This document shows, in pieces, positions 27,798 through 28,549 of a stretch of DNA of 28,549 nt (the stretch's first letter is position 1; each line of letters opens with the position of its first letter). The notes under the pieces were generated by a model. The model was not told the DNA's origin. It ran no database searches and saw nothing but the letters and a program-made list of their open reading frames with translations. Location of the stretch: contig JBQCHF010000102.1 in the NCBI GenBank assembly GCA_051954955.1, positions 1 through 28,549 on the forward strand, given 5' to 3'. Position numbers and translations under genes: made by a program. The stretch comes from JBQCHF01 sp051954955 (GTDB lineage: Bacteria > Actinomycetota > Actinomycetes > Motilibacterales > Motilibacteraceae).

Positions 27798-27804
27798 GGG
27801 TTCC

Positions 27805-28549
27805 ATGACGGACACGTTCGGGGTGCTGGCCGGTAGCGGGGTGATGGTCCGTGACGAGGTGCTGGGGGTGCGGCTGCGTTCCCGCATCAGCGACAAGGTG
27901 GGTCGGGTCGGGTGGCGGTTCCGGGAGCTGCTGGGTTCGGCGCCGGCGGACTTCTCGACGGTGGACCGGTCCGATCCGGTGTGGCGGGAGCGGCTGGACC
28001 CGCGGGTGGGGGCGGCACTGGTCGCCGAGGCGGTCCTGGCCGGGGACCTGCCCCCCGAAGCCGAGGCCGCCCAGCGCGCACGCGCGGCCCGTCGCGCCGA
28101 GAACGGCGAACCGCCGGTCGTGGAGCCTCGCCCGCCGGAGCCGTTCGCCCGTCGGGTGCTGCGCGGGGTGATCGAGCAGCCGGACCCGCTCGGCATCGCC
28201 AGGATGTCCCTGCTGGACACCGAGGAGCTCGCGTCCTACGACCGGGTGCTGCTGCTCAAGGCCTGGGACGCAGCCTTGGCGTGGCTGCACGCCCAGCGCC
28301 TCGGCGCGGCCGCACTCGTCGCCGGTGAGGCGACGGTGGACTCCTCCGGCAGCTACGAGATCGGCACCGAGGAGGTCCGCCTGGCCCTCACCATGACCCG
28401 GCGCGAGGCCGACGCCGTGGTCGACCTCGCCCGGGCTCTGGCCACCCGTCTCCCGCAGACGAAGGCCGCGTTGGAGCGCGGCGCGCTCAGCGTCGAGCAC
28501 GCCCGGATCGTGTTCCGCGGCACCGAGCAGTGCACCGACGACGAGTGCG
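27805..28549 (+). CDS. DUF222 (13E12-type) protein, 3' end beyond window
   Basis: The frame stays open from the ATG at 27805 to the window end (248 residues). After a variable N-terminus the sequence enters the DUF222 domain: LASYDRVLLLKAWDAALAWL, then GTEEVRLALTMTRREADAVVD, LARALATRLPQTKAALERG and LSVEHARIVFRGT. Proteins with this domain usually carry a C-terminal HNH nuclease motif, which would lie outside the window. They are multi-copy in many actinobacteria and include the M. tuberculosis REP13E12 family, so mobility or former mobility is suspected. Function is not established. The upstream palindromes and leaderless promoter suggest regulated expression. Confidence 0.88.
   Translation, partial: MTDTFGVLAGSGVMVRDEVLGVRLRSRISDKVGRVGWRFRELLGSAPADFSTVDRSDPVWRERLDPRVGAALVAEAVLAGDLPPEAEAAQRARAARRAENGEPPVVEPRPPEPFARRVLRGVIEQPDPLGIARMSLLDTEELASYDRVLLLKAWDAALAWLHAQRLGAAALVAGEATVDSSGSYEIGTEEVRLALTMTRREADAVVDLARALATRLPQTKAALERGALSVEHARIVFRGTEQCTDDEC

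Larger units (their letters stand above)
27454..27804. other. Noncoding, AT-richer stretch with repeat-like structure
   Basis: No convincing gene is found in these 350 bp. The composition is more AT-rich than the surrounding coding DNA. It contains the nested inverted repeat at 27571-27680, two small palindromes at 27716-27774, and the promoter of the DUF222 gene. GTGATCA occurs at 27464-27470 and CCGTGATC at 27655-27662, the half-site shared with elements A to E. Confidence 0.6.

Overview
The window is very GC-rich, densely packed DNA with GTG starts, GTGA stop/start overlaps and many TANNNT boxes placed 6-8 nt before a start codon. This is typical of a high-GC actinobacterium. Gene content and order recall Geodermatophilaceae-like soil actinobacteria (Blastococcus, Geodermatophilus, Modestobacter); the genus is an inference. 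The gene series also parallels, with insertions and losses, the stretch of the Mycobacterium tuberculosis chromosome I recall as Rv1205-Rv1232c: LOG protein, folP2, a DivIVA-like small protein, tag, DUF3117, an O-methyltransferase, sigE, rseA, htrA, tatB, mrp, a DUF1003 protein and a CBS/MgtE-N protein.

Layout. 1-1766: two adjacent LOG-family proteins. 1888-3821: a divergent pair of an unknown anchored protein and an unknown membrane protein, the latter overlapping a YtrA-type GntR regulator. 3948-6918: folP2 on the minus strand, diverging from a plus-strand run of DivIVA-like protein, SRPBCC protein, 3-methyladenine DNA glycosylase (tag) and GrpB-like protein. 6926-9884: a crotonase, the 55-residue DUF3117 protein with a clear terminator, and leucyl aminopeptidase. 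10022-15798: an O-methyltransferase diverging from an envelope-stress locus (sigE, zinc-binding anti-sigma factor, RseB-like sensor, HtrA protease, TatB), with an ECF-type promoter in front of sigE. 15850-17588: Mrp diverging from a MarR regulator. 17685-20798: a TPP-riboswitch-controlled ykoE-ykoD-ykoC ECF importer for a thiamine precursor. 20834-22703: DUF1003 protein and PRC/MgtE-N/CBS protein. 22778-27285: PhzF-like protein, an unknown protein, an EamA transporter, and a two-gene unit of a malyl-CoA-lyase-like CoA-ester lyase and a short-chain dehydrogenase. 27322-28549: a 43-residue membrane peptide, a repeat-like noncoding stretch, and the 5' part of a DUF222 (13E12-type) gene that runs off the window.

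The strongest unexplained signal is a family of intergenic palindromes built on GATCACGGGGCCGTGATC or its variants, usually paired with a second hairpin. They occupy five of the seven junctions where genes converge (1791, 3861, 9921, 17584, 23702); the two junctions without one have gaps of only 7 and 51 bp. A bidirectional terminator or a REP-like mobile palindrome are the leading explanations. Other notable points are about ten apparently leaderless promoters, a FolP2 paralogue lacking the canonical substrate loop, an RseB-like sensor in an actinobacterial SigE locus, short tandem repeats in multiples of 3 bp at three translation-start regions, and a TPP riboswitch whose output appears to be Shine-Dalgarno sequestration. 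No tRNA, rRNA, CRISPR array or intact insertion sequence was seen.
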